This document shows positions 55,666 through 64,000 of a stretch of 64,000 bases of DNA, piece by piece. A program made the position numbers and the translations under genes. The notes under the pieces were generated by a model that saw nothing but the letters and a program-made list of their open reading frames with translations, had not been told where the DNA came from and did no database searches. The stretch's first letter is position 1. Each line of letters opens with the position of its first letter. The DNA is taken from NCBI RefSeq assembly GCF_002419965.1, contig NZ_DIHC01000031.1, positions 99,845-163,844 of the forward strand, given 5' to 3'. Origin of the DNA: Pseudomonas sp. UBA5706. Lineage in GTDB: Bacteria > Pseudomonadota > Gammaproteobacteria > Pseudomonadales > Pseudomonadaceae.

Positions 55666-56360
55666 GCCCGCAGCCCTTCCAGCGGCAGGCCCAGCAGGCG
55701 ATTGCTCCAGTCCTCGACGCGTCCGGTGCGCAGGCGCTTGATAGCCATGTCGCGCCAGCGGGAAGACAAGGCCGGGCAATCGACCAGTTTTTTCAGGCCA
55801 GCGTGTTCAAGCGGTTCCTGATAAAAACTGCGCAACGCCCACGCCACGGTCAATCCGGGATAGCTGCGCTGGATCAGTTCAAAGGCATCTTCGGGGCTGA
55901 CAAATCCCGGTTTGAGTACCCGATAGAACCACCCACAACGACCCGCCTCCTGGGCATGTTGAGGCAACCCTTCAATGCCCCAGCGGTGGCTCAGCCGATA
56001 GCATGGCGAGCGCGGCTGGCTGACCTGCAAGAGCGCGCCGCCCCAGCGAAACAGATCGCCCAGACAAACATGCTCCTCGGTCAGGCCGTGAGAAGACAGG
56101 TTCTCGCCGAAAGCGGGCGCATCCCAGTCAATGCTCGGGTAGTGCTTGTGCCAGTAGGCGTAGTGCTCGGCGGGGTAGTGATGCAGGGCGCGCTCGGGCC
56201 CCGTGTGGAAACGTGGGTCGCCGTGTTCGTCGCTGCCCAGTCCTTGCGGCCAAAGCCATAAGCGCCGGTCCACTCGGTGCTTGTCGATATCGCTGATCAA
56301 TCCTTGACCCAGATTTTTCGCTTTACCTATGTAAACACCATCGACCTGGACACTGTTCAT
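55662..56360 (-). CDS. MOSC-domain protein (YiiM type)
   Basis: 232 residues from the ATG at 56360. N-terminal MOSC domain: YIGKAKN start, FGENLSSHGLTEEHVCLGD and SQPRSPCYRLSHR with the conserved Cys. C-terminal helical '3-alpha' domain (YPGLTVAWALRSFYQEPLEHAGLKKL). YiiM-like proteins use molybdenum cofactor to reduce N-hydroxylated compounds, working with a reductase. First of the two-gene operon; divergent from the LysR regulator. Confidence 0.88.
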   Translation of the reverse strand: MNSVQVDGVYIGKAKNLGQGLISDIDKHRVDRRLWLWPQGLGSDEHGDPRFHTGPERALHHYPAEHYAYWHKHYPSIDWDAPAFGENLSSHGLTEEHVCLGDLFRWGGALLQVSQPRSPCYRLSHRWGIEGLPQHAQEAGRCGWFYRVLKPGFVSPEDAFELIQRSYPGLTVAWALRSFYQEPLEHAGLKKLVDCPALSSRWRDMAIKRLRTGRVEDWSNRLLGLPLEGLRA

Positions 56361-56462
56361 TGCGCTGGCTGGCCCTGTAACCCTTGTAAGTTGGGCGTAG
56401 ACTATGCGCCAGCTACCCAAACGGCCATTTCGATTTTCCAGCCATTTCGATAAGAATCACTT

Positions 56463-57371
56463 ATGGATTTCCGCCAACTGCGTTATTTCGTCGCGGTCTA
56501 CGAAGAGGGGCACGTGGGCCGCGCCGCCGAACGCCTTAGCTTGTCTCAACCGGCGCTCTCGCAGCAGATTCGTCTGCTCGAGCACAGCCTGGATGTCAGC
56601 CTGTTCGAGCGCAGCAGCAAGCGCCTGCTGCCGACGCTCGCTGCTCACACGTTGTACAACCACGCGGTGCCGCTGCTCGAAGGCATGCAACGCGCTCGCG
56701 ATGCGCTGCGCAACTTCAAAGGCCACTCACAAAGAACGCTCGCCATTGGTGTGATGCAAACCGTGCATTCGAGCCTGGTGCCGCAGATGCTGGAACATGT
56801 GCGCAAGGCTCAGCCCCACCTTGTGGTGCAGATCTACGAATTGAGCGCGATGGAGATCGAGCGGCGCCTGCTCAATGGCGCGCTGGATATCGGTATCAGT
56901 TATCTGCCCCCGCGCCAGCCAGGGCTGCACGGCATGGCGCTGTACGAAGACGAGCTCAAGCTGGTCATCGCGGCGAATCACCCGCTGCGCGAATTCAAGA
57001 AAGTTTCGATGAGCCAGGCCGCCGAGCTGCCGATGCTGTTACTCGGTGAAGAATTCCAGGTGCGGCAGATCTGGCAGACGCAGTTGAGCAATTTGGGACG
57101 TCGTCCTCATGTGCAGGCTGAACTGAACAATATGTCGGGCATTCTCGACAGTCTGGCCCACATGAAGCTGGCGACGGTACTGCCAGGGCGTGCTCAGGAT
57201 ATTCAGGAGAACGAGGAGTTGCTTTGGAAGCCGCTAAGTGAACCGCGTGTGCCACTGCAGATCGGGCTGGTGTATCGAGACGCACACAGACAGCAAGCGA
57301 CGCTGGAGCTGCTCAAGTCGGTATTGGATGAGATGGAAAAACCCAAGCCAGCCTCGCTGGATGCGCTGTGA
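56463..57371 (+). CDS. LysR-family regulator divergent from the MOSC gene
   Basis: 302 residues. N-terminal helix-turn-helix GRAAERLSLSQPALSQQIRLLE (two blocks, about 19-40) and a periplasmic-binding-type sensor domain. Starts about 100 bases from the MOSC gene in the opposite direction, the standard layout for LysR control of the neighbour. Resembles CynR/CbbR-type members; ligand unknown. Confidence 0.9.
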   Translation: MDFRQLRYFVAVYEEGHVGRAAERLSLSQPALSQQIRLLEHSLDVSLFERSSKRLLPTLAAHTLYNHAVPLLEGMQRARDALRNFKGHSQRTLAIGVMQTVHSSLVPQMLEHVRKAQPHLVVQIYELSAMEIERRLLNGALDIGISYLPPRQPGLHGMALYEDELKLVIAANHPLREFKKVSMSQAAELPMLLLGEEFQVRQIWQTQLSNLGRRPHVQAELNNMSGILDSLAHMKLATVLPGRAQDIQENEELLWKPLSEPRVPLQIGLVYRDAHRQQATLELLKSVLDEMEKPKPASLDAL

Positions 57372-57404
57372 CACGCCGCGGCATTTTCCAAAGGGCAGAT
57401 AAAA

Positions 57405-57430
57405 GAAAACCCCGCCGAAGCGAGGTTTTC
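57405..57430 (+). terminator. Terminator after the LysR gene
   Basis: AAAACCCCGC / GCGAGGTTTT arms (one mismatch) around CGAA, ending in T-run. Confidence 0.75.
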
Positions 57431-57616
57431 CAGACTGTTTCCCTTTGACTTCCCTTTCTTCCCGCCATCCTGGCAGGCATTCCCTACGTGTCCCTGTTAT
57501 CTGTTTGCGCATCCTGCGCTACGTCCATGTGTGTAGATTAACTTTGGATCCTATAATACGCCAGAGCTAAATGTCAGTACGTGATGTAAGCAAAAGCTTA
57601 CATGGCGGTGGAATCG

Positions 57617-59395
57617 TTAGAACTGGGAAGCATCCAGCAGATACAGTGACTCACTGCCCGCCCTGATTGAGGTCGAAAGTGACTCTATTCGTGGCAGCAG
57701 ACGCGCGAAATAGAACCGCGCAGTACCGAGCTTGCTGGCGTAGAAGTCTTCCTGGGCTTCCTTGCCCAACGCCGCTTTCGCCGACATGGCCCACATGTAG
57801 GCGTAGGCGGTGTAGCCAAAGACATGCAGGTACTCGACGGAAGCTGCGCCTATTTCGTTCGGGTTGCTCCGTGCGCGATCCAGTATCCAGTTGGTCAATT
57901 CATCCAGCGTCGTCAGCGCAGCGCTCAGCGGCTTGGTAAATTCGCTCAACGAAGGGCCAGACGCTGCGATAAATGCCCGGACTTCGTCAGAAAACAGCCG
58001 GTAATGCGCCCCGCCGCTGCCGACGATCTTGCGACCCATCAGGTCCAGCGCCTGAATGCCGTTGGTGCCTTCGTAAATTTGGGTAATGCGAACGTCACGG
58101 ACCAATTGCTCCTGGCCCCACTCACGGATATAACCGTGGCCGCCGAAGACCTGCTGGCCGAGCACCGTTGTGTCCAGTCCCATATCGGTGAGGAAAGCCT
58201 TGGCCACCGGCGTCAGCAGCGCGACCAAGCCATCGGCACGCTCACGCACGGCGGCGTCTTCGCTGTATTTGGCGGTGTCCAGTTGCAGTGCAACGTAGGT
58301 GGAGAAGGCACGACCGCCTTCGTTGAGGGCTTTCATGGTCAGCAACATGCGCCGCACATCAGGGTGAACGATGATCGGATCGGCAACGGAGTCCTTGGAC
58401 TGCGCACCGGTCGGCGCCCGACTTTGCAGGCGGTCACGGGCATATTCGATGGCGTTCTGGTAAGAACGCTCGCCGGACGCCAGGCCTTGAATCCCCACGC
58501 CCAGACGCTCGTAGTTCATCATCGTGAACATTGCCGCCAGCCCTTTATTCGGCTCGCCGACCAGGTAACCTTCGGCCTGATCGAAGTTCATCACGCACGT
58601 GGCGGAGGCCTGAATACCCATTTTGTGCTCGATGGAGCCGCACGACACCGCGTTGCGCGCGCCCAGGCTGCCATCGCCATTGACCAGAAATTTTGGCACC
58701 AGAAACAGCGAAATGCCTTTCGGCCCGGCTGGTGCACCCGGCAGTTTGGCCAGCACCAGATGAATGATGTTTTCGGTCAGATCGTGCTCGCCACCGGTGA
58801 TGAAAATCTTGGTACCGGTGATTTTGTAGGAGCCGTCTGTCTGCGGTTCGGCCTTGGTGCGGATAATGCCCAGGTCGGTACCCGCGTGCGCTTCGGTCAA
58901 GCACATGGAACCTGCCCAAATGCCGGCATACATGTTCGGCAGGTAACTGTCCTTAAGGTCGGCGCTGGCGTGGGTGTTGATCGAGACACAGGCGCCGGAG
59001 GTCAGCATCGGATAAAGGCCGAAGGCCAGGCTCGACGAGTTGACCATCTCTTCGACTTGCGCAGAAACGGCCTTGGGCATGCCCATGCCACCGAATTCGG
59101 GATTTCCGCCTACGCCGACCCAACCGCCCTCGGCGTAAGTTTGATACGCCTTGACGAAGCCCTGCGGCGTAGTCACCACGGTGTCGTTCCAGTGGCAGCC
59201 TTCTTCATCGGCCGCGCGGCTGAGCGGTGCCACGGATTTGCTGGTGACTTTACCCGCCTCTTCGAGAATCGCCTCGACGGTTTCAGCATCTACTGCCTCG
59301 GACAACTCCGGCAGCGTGGCCCAGAGTCTGGAGACGTCGAATACTTCATTGAGAACGAAGCGCATATCGCGCAAAGGCGCTTTGTAGTCAGCCAT
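57617..59395 (-). CDS. Acyl-CoA dehydrogenase (FadE5-like), copy 1
   Basis: 592 residues from the ATG at 59395 (GAGG upstream). Sequence blocks: MCLTEAHAGTDLG for the FAD site, GTKIFITGGEHDL, EHKMGIQASATCVM and QVFGGHGYIREWGQEQ with the catalytic Glu context. It has the C-terminal extension of the 600-residue acyl-CoA dehydrogenases that oxidise fatty acyl-CoAs. Very similar to the gene at 61194; the two flank a diguanylate cyclase. Confidence 0.92.
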   Translation of the reverse strand: MADYKAPLRDMRFVLNEVFDVSRLWATLPELSEAVDAETVEAILEEAGKVTSKSVAPLSRAADEEGCHWNDTVVTTPQGFVKAYQTYAEGGWVGVGGNPEFGGMGMPKAVSAQVEEMVNSSSLAFGLYPMLTSGACVSINTHASADLKDSYLPNMYAGIWAGSMCLTEAHAGTDLGIIRTKAEPQTDGSYKITGTKIFITGGEHDLTENIIHLVLAKLPGAPAGPKGISLFLVPKFLVNGDGSLGARNAVSCGSIEHKMGIQASATCVMNFDQAEGYLVGEPNKGLAAMFTMMNYERLGVGIQGLASGERSYQNAIEYARDRLQSRAPTGAQSKDSVADPIIVHPDVRRMLLTMKALNEGGRAFSTYVALQLDTAKYSEDAAVRERADGLVALLTPVAKAFLTDMGLDTTVLGQQVFGGHGYIREWGQEQLVRDVRITQIYEGTNGIQALDLMGRKIVGSGGAHYRLFSDEVRAFIAASGPSLSEFTKPLSAALTTLDELTNWILDRARSNPNEIGAASVEYLHVFGYTAYAYMWAMSAKAALGKEAQEDFYASKLGTARFYFARLLPRIESLSTSIRAGSESLYLLDASQF

Positions 59396-59612
59396 GGCAA
59401 ACCTCGCAAACAGCAACAGATACCCGGAAATGAGACCCTGCAGACAGCGCGCAGCGTCAATGTGTCAGTGGACCCGAGTGTACAGGAACACCATTTACGA
59501 CACATAGGGTCAAGTAGTGACTGTTTGAAGAATTAAAGTCACACAATTCTGGAGTACACGAACCCGCTTTAGCGAGGGTGAACGTCGTTCAAATCAAGCG
59601 AAAAGAGAGCTA

Positions 59613-60908
59613 TCAACCAGCAGCAGCCATTCTTTGCGCACCGCGCTTGTTGCTCTGACCGTAGGCAATCACGCAGTTTCGGCCCGCGCCTTTTGCCGCA
59701 TAAAGCGCTTGGTCTGCCGCCTTGAGCACTTCGTCGGGGTTGCGGTGCTCCGGCTGACGCTCGGCAACCCCGATGCTGACCGTCACCGAGACAGCCGAGG
59801 CCTGTGAACCGGAGCGACGCTGACGACCTTGCAAATCGTCCTGCGGCCGATTGTCCTGATTACGTAACTGGATAGCGTAGTTCGCGATGGTTTCGCGAAT
59901 AACCTCCAGATGAGGCATGCACTCTTCCACGGTTTTGCCCGCGAAGACGATGGCGAACTCTTCACCGCCGTAACGATAGGCGCGACCACCGCCGTTGGCG
60001 ATTTTCGACAATTTGCTGGCCACCAGACGCAGCACCTGATCGCCGACGTCGTGGCCGTGGGTGTCGTTGAATTTCTTGAAATGATCAACGTCACTCATGG
60101 CCAGCACATAGTTGCGACCCAGACGCTGCATACGCTCGTTGAGCGCCCGTCGACCCGGCAAACCGGTCAGCTCATCGCGGAAGGCCATTTGATAGGCCTC
60201 GTGGGCGACCGCCGCTGCGATCATCAGCATGACCTGACTGCACATGATGTTTAGCGTGAATGGCAGGATGAAGGTTTTCGGCAACGCCCAGAATAGTCCC
60301 AACAGGCCCACCAGTTGCGCGGCGTGCAATGGCCGTGGCTTACGCAGGTACTGGACGATTAGTACGGCGAACGCGATAAGAAAGACCACATAGGAGAGCT
60401 GAATCAGGCTCATCCATTCGCCATGCAGTGAAGGCCAGCGAATATCGGCCAGCCAGGCCAGCAGGCTTTGCGGGAAGCTCTGCTCAAGCCCCAGGGCCAC
60501 ACTGCCGACGGCGACAAGCACCGCCAGCCGCGCTACCAGGTCCTGAAGCAGATGCGTACGTTCCTCCCAGGCAGCGAATAACCCGAACATGACCGGCAGC
60601 AGCAGACAGCACAGATGGAACACCACTGCGGCATCTTCTCGAACTTTCCCGTTGTCGCGGTAGTAGTCGGTCTGCGTATCGAGCAGAAAATAGGCGATGT
60701 ACACGGTGATCATCAGGAACAGTTCGCGCTGGCGCTTGTAAACGCCGCAGTACGCTCCACCGAGTAAAAGCACCAACGTCGGGAGCACATTGAACAGTGA
60801 CGTGAAGAACACATTGAGGTCCTTCACGTACGCAGCCGCGAGTCCGGCGATCAACAGCGCCAGTGAAGGTAGAAAATGGCTGAAGCGTGCAGCTGAAGGG
60901 CCCAGCAA
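59613..60908 (-). CDS. Membrane-bound diguanylate cyclase (GGDEF)
   Basis: 431 residues from a TTG start at 60908 with GGAG eight bases upstream. Six to eight membrane segments up to about residue 240, then a GGDEF domain (about 245-400) with active site YRYGGEEFAI (314-318) and SDVDHFKKFNDTHGHDVGD. There is no RxxD inhibition site in front of GGEEF. Makes cyclic di-GMP in response to an unknown membrane signal. Lies between the two acyl-CoA dehydrogenase genes on the same strand. Confidence 0.92.
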   Translation of the reverse strand: MLGPSAARFSHFLPSLALLIAGLAAAYVKDLNVFFTSLFNVLPTLVLLLGGAYCGVYKRQRELFLMITVYIAYFLLDTQTDYYRDNGKVREDAAVVFHLCCLLLPVMFGLFAAWEERTHLLQDLVARLAVLVAVGSVALGLEQSFPQSLLAWLADIRWPSLHGEWMSLIQLSYVVFLIAFAVLIVQYLRKPRPLHAAQLVGLLGLFWALPKTFILPFTLNIMCSQVMLMIAAAVAHEAYQMAFRDELTGLPGRRALNERMQRLGRNYVLAMSDVDHFKKFNDTHGHDVGDQVLRLVASKLSKIANGGGRAYRYGGEEFAIVFAGKTVEECMPHLEVIRETIANYAIQLRNQDNRPQDDLQGRQRRSGSQASAVSVTVSIGVAERQPEHRNPDEVLKAADQALYAAKGAGRNCVIAYGQSNKRGAQRMAAAG

Positions 60909-61193
60909 GAGGACGTCTCCTACCCATGACGAGCGTATTTAAACCAAATGGCATTGTGCCTGTATCGGCGCGCTCGCCGATTTGATGAGGAGAAATTGTG
61001 AGATCGGTCACTCTTTTATCGCTACGCAAGGTCGTGCCAGACGCTTTAGAAGGGGGAGTAGCACAGTGGCGACAGTGGCAGTGTTGAGCCCTGCGACTGC
61101 CGGCCCGTGCCGTCAAGTCTTCGATTCTGGCAGACACAAAAAAGCCGCCGGTTCCGGAGAACAAGCGGCTTTGAGGTAAAACCGGCGGGTGAC
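60909..61193. other. Gap between the second acyl-CoA dehydrogenase and the GGDEF gene
   Basis: 285 bases; contains the terminator at 61138-61172 and presumably the promoter of the GGDEF gene. No coding sequence supported. Confidence 0.5.
61138..61172 (-). terminator. Terminator of acyl-CoA dehydrogenase copy 2
   Basis: AAAGCCGC and GCGGCTTT arms around a loop of 16 bases, with an A-run on the left side (T-tract on the minus strand). Confidence 0.8.
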
Positions 61194-62999
61194 TCAGTAA
61201 GCCAGGCCGAAATGCTCTTCGTTCATGTCCATCAGGTTATTGGCGCCTGACAGCATGGCCGCAACGTGTGTACGGGTCCGCGGCAGGATGCGCTGGAAGT
61301 AGAAGCGCGCAGTCTGCAGCTTGGCGGTGTAGAACGCCTCTTCACCGGTACCGGCTGCCAGTTTTTCGGCTGCGACGCGAGCCATGTCAGCCCAGAAGTA
61401 GGCCAGGCACACGTAACCGGAGAACATCAGGTAATCCACCGACGCGGCGCCCACTTCTTCACGGTCTTTCATGGCGGCCATGCCGACCTTCATGGTCAGG
61501 TCGCCCCATTCCTTGTTCAGCGCCGCCAGCGGGGCGACGAACTCGCTGACCGCCTGGTTGCCTTCCTGGGACTGGCAGAATTTGTGGACGATCTTGGTGA
61601 AGCCCTTCAGCGCTTCGCCTTGAGTCATCAGCACTTTACGACCCAGCAGGTCGAGGGCCTGAACTCCGGTGGTACCTTCGTACAGCATCGAAATGCGGCT
61701 GTCGCGAACGTTCTGCTCCATGCCCCATTCAGCAATGAAGCCGTGACCGCCATAGATTTGTACGCCATGGTTGGCGGATTCGAAACCGACCTCAGTCATG
61801 AACGCCTTGGCGATCGGGGTCATGAACGCCAGCAGGCCATCGGCTTGCTTTTTGGCATCAGCGTTGTCGCTGTATTTGACGATATCGACCTGTTTGGCGG
61901 TGAAGTAAACCATCGCCCGGGTACCCTCGGCAAAAGCCTTCATGGTCAGCAGCATGCGACGCACGTCAGGGTGAACGATGATCGGGTCAGCGGCCTTGTC
62001 CGGCGCTTTCGGGCCTGTCAGCGAGCGCATCTGCAAACGCTCGCGAGCGTATCTCAGGCCACCCTGGAAACCGACTTCAGCGTGGGCGAGACCTTGCAAC
62101 GCAGTACCCAGGCGCGCCGTGTTCATGAAGGTGAACATGCAATTCAGGCCCTTGTTCGGCGGCCCGATCAGGAAGCCGGTAGCGCTGTCGAAGTTCATTA
62201 CACAGGTAGCGTTGCCGTGGATGCCCATCTTGTGTTCCAGCGAACCGCAGCTCACCGCATTACGCTCGCCGACGCTGCCGTCAGCCGCTGGCAGGAACTT
62301 GGGAACGATGAACAGCGAAATCCCTTTGGTGCCCGCAGGCGCGTCGGGCAAGCGGGCGAGCACGATGTGGACGATGTTATCGGCCATGTCGTGTTCGCCA
62401 GCGGAGATGAAAATCTTGGTGCCGGAGACCTTGTACGAGCCATCTGCCTGAGGTTCGGCCTTGGTGCGCAGCATGCCCAGATCGGTGCCGCAATGAGGCT
62501 CGGTCAGGCACATGGTGCCGGTCCACTCACCCGATACCAGCTTGGTCAGGTAAGCGTCCTGCTGCTCGGCAGTGCCGTGCTCGGAGATGGTGTTCATCGC
62601 GCCATGGGACAGGCCTGGGTACATGCCCCACGACCAGTTGGCTTCGCCGACCATTTCACTGACAGCCAGGCCCAGCGATTCCGGCAGACCCTGGCCGCCA
62701 TGAGCGACGTCATGGGCCAGACTGGGCCAGCCGCCTTCGACGAACTGCTTGTAGGCTTCCTTGAAGCCGGTCGGCGTTTTAACGCCGGACTCACTCCAGG
62801 TGCAGCCTTCGGTGTCACCCACACGGTTCAGCGGCGCCAGTACCTGCTCACAAAACTTGGCGCCTTCCTCGAGAATGGCGTCGACCATGTCAGGCGTGGC
62901 GTCCTGGCATGCGGGCAGACTCTGATAGTGCGCTTCGTAGCCGAGCAGCTCGTCACGAACGAAGCGAATATCACGCAAGGGGGCCTTGTAGTCAGGCAT
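61194..62999 (-). CDS. Acyl-CoA dehydrogenase (FadE5-like), copy 2
   Basis: 601 residues from the ATG at 62999. Same blocks as the gene at 57617: MCLTEPHCGTDLG, GTKIFISAGEHDM, EHKMGIHGNATCVM, QIYGGHGFIAEWGMEQ. An upstream longer frame is rejected because MPDYKAPLRDIRFV matches copy 1's start. It introduces the first double bond in fatty acid breakdown. A PsrA-type box 97 bases upstream suggests repression by PsrA lifted by long-chain fatty acids. Confidence 0.93.
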   Translation of the reverse strand: MPDYKAPLRDIRFVRDELLGYEAHYQSLPACQDATPDMVDAILEEGAKFCEQVLAPLNRVGDTEGCTWSESGVKTPTGFKEAYKQFVEGGWPSLAHDVAHGGQGLPESLGLAVSEMVGEANWSWGMYPGLSHGAMNTISEHGTAEQQDAYLTKLVSGEWTGTMCLTEPHCGTDLGMLRTKAEPQADGSYKVSGTKIFISAGEHDMADNIVHIVLARLPDAPAGTKGISLFIVPKFLPAADGSVGERNAVSCGSLEHKMGIHGNATCVMNFDSATGFLIGPPNKGLNCMFTFMNTARLGTALQGLAHAEVGFQGGLRYARERLQMRSLTGPKAPDKAADPIIVHPDVRRMLLTMKAFAEGTRAMVYFTAKQVDIVKYSDNADAKKQADGLLAFMTPIAKAFMTEVGFESANHGVQIYGGHGFIAEWGMEQNVRDSRISMLYEGTTGVQALDLLGRKVLMTQGEALKGFTKIVHKFCQSQEGNQAVSEFVAPLAALNKEWGDLTMKVGMAAMKDREEVGAASVDYLMFSGYVCLAYFWADMARVAAEKLAAGTGEEAFYTAKLQTARFYFQRILPRTRTHVAAMLSGANNLMDMNEEHFGLAY

Positions 63000-63096
63000 A
63001 GCGATAAACCTCTGCTGATGAATCCTGGAATTGGATGACCGTTCGGTCACTACGGGACTTGCCCCTTCCACCAGGATTTATGGTTTGGTCGATGGT

Positions 63097-63110
63097 CAAA
63101 CAGGTGTTTG
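63097..63110 (-). promoter_or_regulatory. Putative PsrA box upstream of acyl-CoA dehydrogenase copy 2
   Basis: CAAAC-AGGT-GTTTG, inside the wider palindrome TCAAACAGGTGTTTGA, fits the PsrA consensus (G/C)AAAC-N2-4-GTTT(G/C) used in Pseudomonas beta-oxidation genes. Confidence 0.7.
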
Positions 63111-63296
63111 AAACATACGTTTACGCTCATTTGTTGTCAAGGGTGCGTCACGCACCTTTCATCGTCGCTGTCAGAAATGTCACAAGGGATGAAACGCAAA
63201 GGGCACGTTATGAACACGCGCGGTCGCGACGCAGACCTCGGAAAGCGGCGATTCGGGTCAGTGATAGGGTGTTATTCAGAAGGGAGACGCAACGCA

Positions 63297-63318
63297 AACG
63301 TGCGCCGAAGCGCACGTT
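63297..63318. terminator. Strong hairpin downstream of the 98-residue gene
   Basis: Perfect AACGTGCGC-CGAA-GCGCACGTT stem-loop; no T-tract on the minus strand, so a terminator function is probable but not certain. Confidence 0.55.
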
Positions 63319-63343
63319 AAGGGAGGAACAGACTGGGCAGAGA

Positions 63344-63640
63344 TCAGGCGTAAGTATCGATCAACGTACCGAGCATTTCGTCGGCGGCCTTTTCAACCTT
63401 GACCCCGGACTGGACCTGAATCCGACCTTGGGTCAATTCAACAACATTGGTGGCCATGTCGGAACGCTGAGGGCGGTCAACTGAACGTAGGCGCTCAAGC
63501 TGAAAGTCCGAAGACTGGCTGCGACCCGAGACCTCGGTGGCTGGGCTGGCCAGTTGAGTGGCAGCCTGGTCGACACGATCCTGCCCGACCTGAATAGCAC
63601 TCAAGCCTGGGTACAGTGTGTTGTTCAGCGAGATTTGCAT
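63344..63640 (-). CDS. Small conserved-looking protein with flagellar-rod-like tail
   Basis: 98 residues, starting MQISLNNTLYPGLSAIQ. Its C-terminus (VVELTQGRIQVQSGVKVEKAADEMLGTLIDTYA, shown here only as a helix at about 66-98) resembles the terminal helix of flagellar rod/hook proteins such as FlgG and FlgE (TADEMLxTLI). It lacks the rest of those proteins, so it is not a rod subunit. Function unknown. Confidence 0.75.
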   Translation of the reverse strand: MQISLNNTLYPGLSAIQVGQDRVDQAATQLASPATEVSGRSQSSDFQLERLRSVDRPQRSDMATNVVELTQGRIQVQSGVKVEKAADEMLGTLIDTYA

Positions 63641-64000
63641 GACCGTGATCCTCTGTTCATGAAGCGAACAACCCGCATTGAAACAGACGCCGTTCGAAAA
63701 CGCCCGTCAAAAACGATAATGGCACTGGGCCTGCTAATAGCTTTATCCGAAACTGCTGATTGCAGGACGTTCGAATCCGTTAGTACGTAGCAACCGATAG
63801 CACCCGACGCAAAAGATGCAGCTAGAAGCGGCGCGGAACCCACCATAACCGCTCAAGGTAGCACTCGTCGCAGCAAGGACCTCGAATTGTGCAGTGGCGC
63901 ACATCCTGTATCCCGTTTTGACTATGGCCTTCGGCCAGAAGCAAAACCTCACACCCCGCAGCCCCGCCTCTGCCCGGAGGGCGTAGGAGCCTGGCTTGCC
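63641..64000. other. Window end, non-coding with start of a dispersed repeat
   Basis: 360 bases with no supported gene. The last 18 bases (GTAGGAGCCTGGCTTGCC) are the beginning of a common Pseudomonas REP-type sequence, cut by the window end. Confidence 0.5.

Larger units (their letters stand above)
63000..63343. other. Upstream region of acyl-CoA dehydrogenase copy 2
   Basis: 344 bases with no gene. Holds the PsrA-type box and the hairpin at 63297-63318. Short open frames here show no coding signature. Confidence 0.5.

Noticed and set aside
57824..59536. A 570-residue open frame antisense to acyl-CoA dehydrogenase copy 1
   Set aside because: It mirrors the GC-rich gene on the other strand, has no family resemblance and no ribosome site; a compositional shadow.
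61266..63038. A 590-residue open frame antisense to acyl-CoA dehydrogenase copy 2
   Set aside because: Same reason; it exists because the opposite strand is a real GC-rich gene.

Overview
This window is a stretch of a Pseudomonas chromosome (gamma-proteobacteria). The gene order glpE - prkA - yeaH - spoVR - cca - folK/folB - plsY - tsaD - rpsU - dnaG - rpoD - GGDEF/EAL protein - tRNA follows the order I know from Pseudomonas aeruginosa around rpoD. The pqq cluster, the lysine davBA pair and many protein details also fit Pseudomonas. A P. syringae or P. fluorescens lineage is likely, but the species cannot be fixed from sequence alone.

Layout. 1-17203 is core: a stress trio (PrkA kinase, YeaH, SpoVR), tRNA CCA-adding enzyme, folate genes, PlsY, TsaD, the rpsU-dnaG-rpoD macromolecular synthesis operon, and a large membrane PAS-GGDEF-EAL protein in the position of RmcA. 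17204-17280 is a tRNA with anticodon CAU. 17235-34345 is an integrated genomic island bounded by an exact 46-bp repeat of the 3' end of that tRNA. 34421-64000 is chromosome again: a FUSC membrane protein; a D-threonate-type operon (permease, kinase, PdxA2) with a DeoR regulator; a cupin-type regulator, a solute-binding protein and an aldolase; the lysine davB-davA pair with an Lrp regulator; the pqqF-A-B-C-D-E-peptidase cluster; a MOSC gene with a divergent LysR regulator; and two acyl-CoA dehydrogenases around a diguanylate cyclase.

The island (about 17 kb) is the accessory part. It has a tyrosine integrase next to the tRNA, a second decayed integrase copy 4 kb inside (so it has probably grown by accretion), an unfamiliar cargo segment, and a reduced conjugation/mobilisation module (HTH protein, replication-type wHTH protein, EexN-like lipoprotein, VirB6/TrbL-like channel protein, VbhA-like antitoxin, MobC-like accessory protein) with no relaxase and no other type IV secretion gene. 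Near the right end lie two overlapping reverse transcriptase genes, both with intact YVDD active sites. Directly downstream, on the same strand, is a structured non-coding stretch carrying an ACACAC segment.

That pair plus RNA matches the layout of a type 3 defence-associated reverse transcriptase system (DRT3: Drt3a + Drt3b + ncRNA) and is the most interesting content of the window. An IS66-family element with a perfect 8-bp target duplication lies between the DRT operon and the right attachment site.
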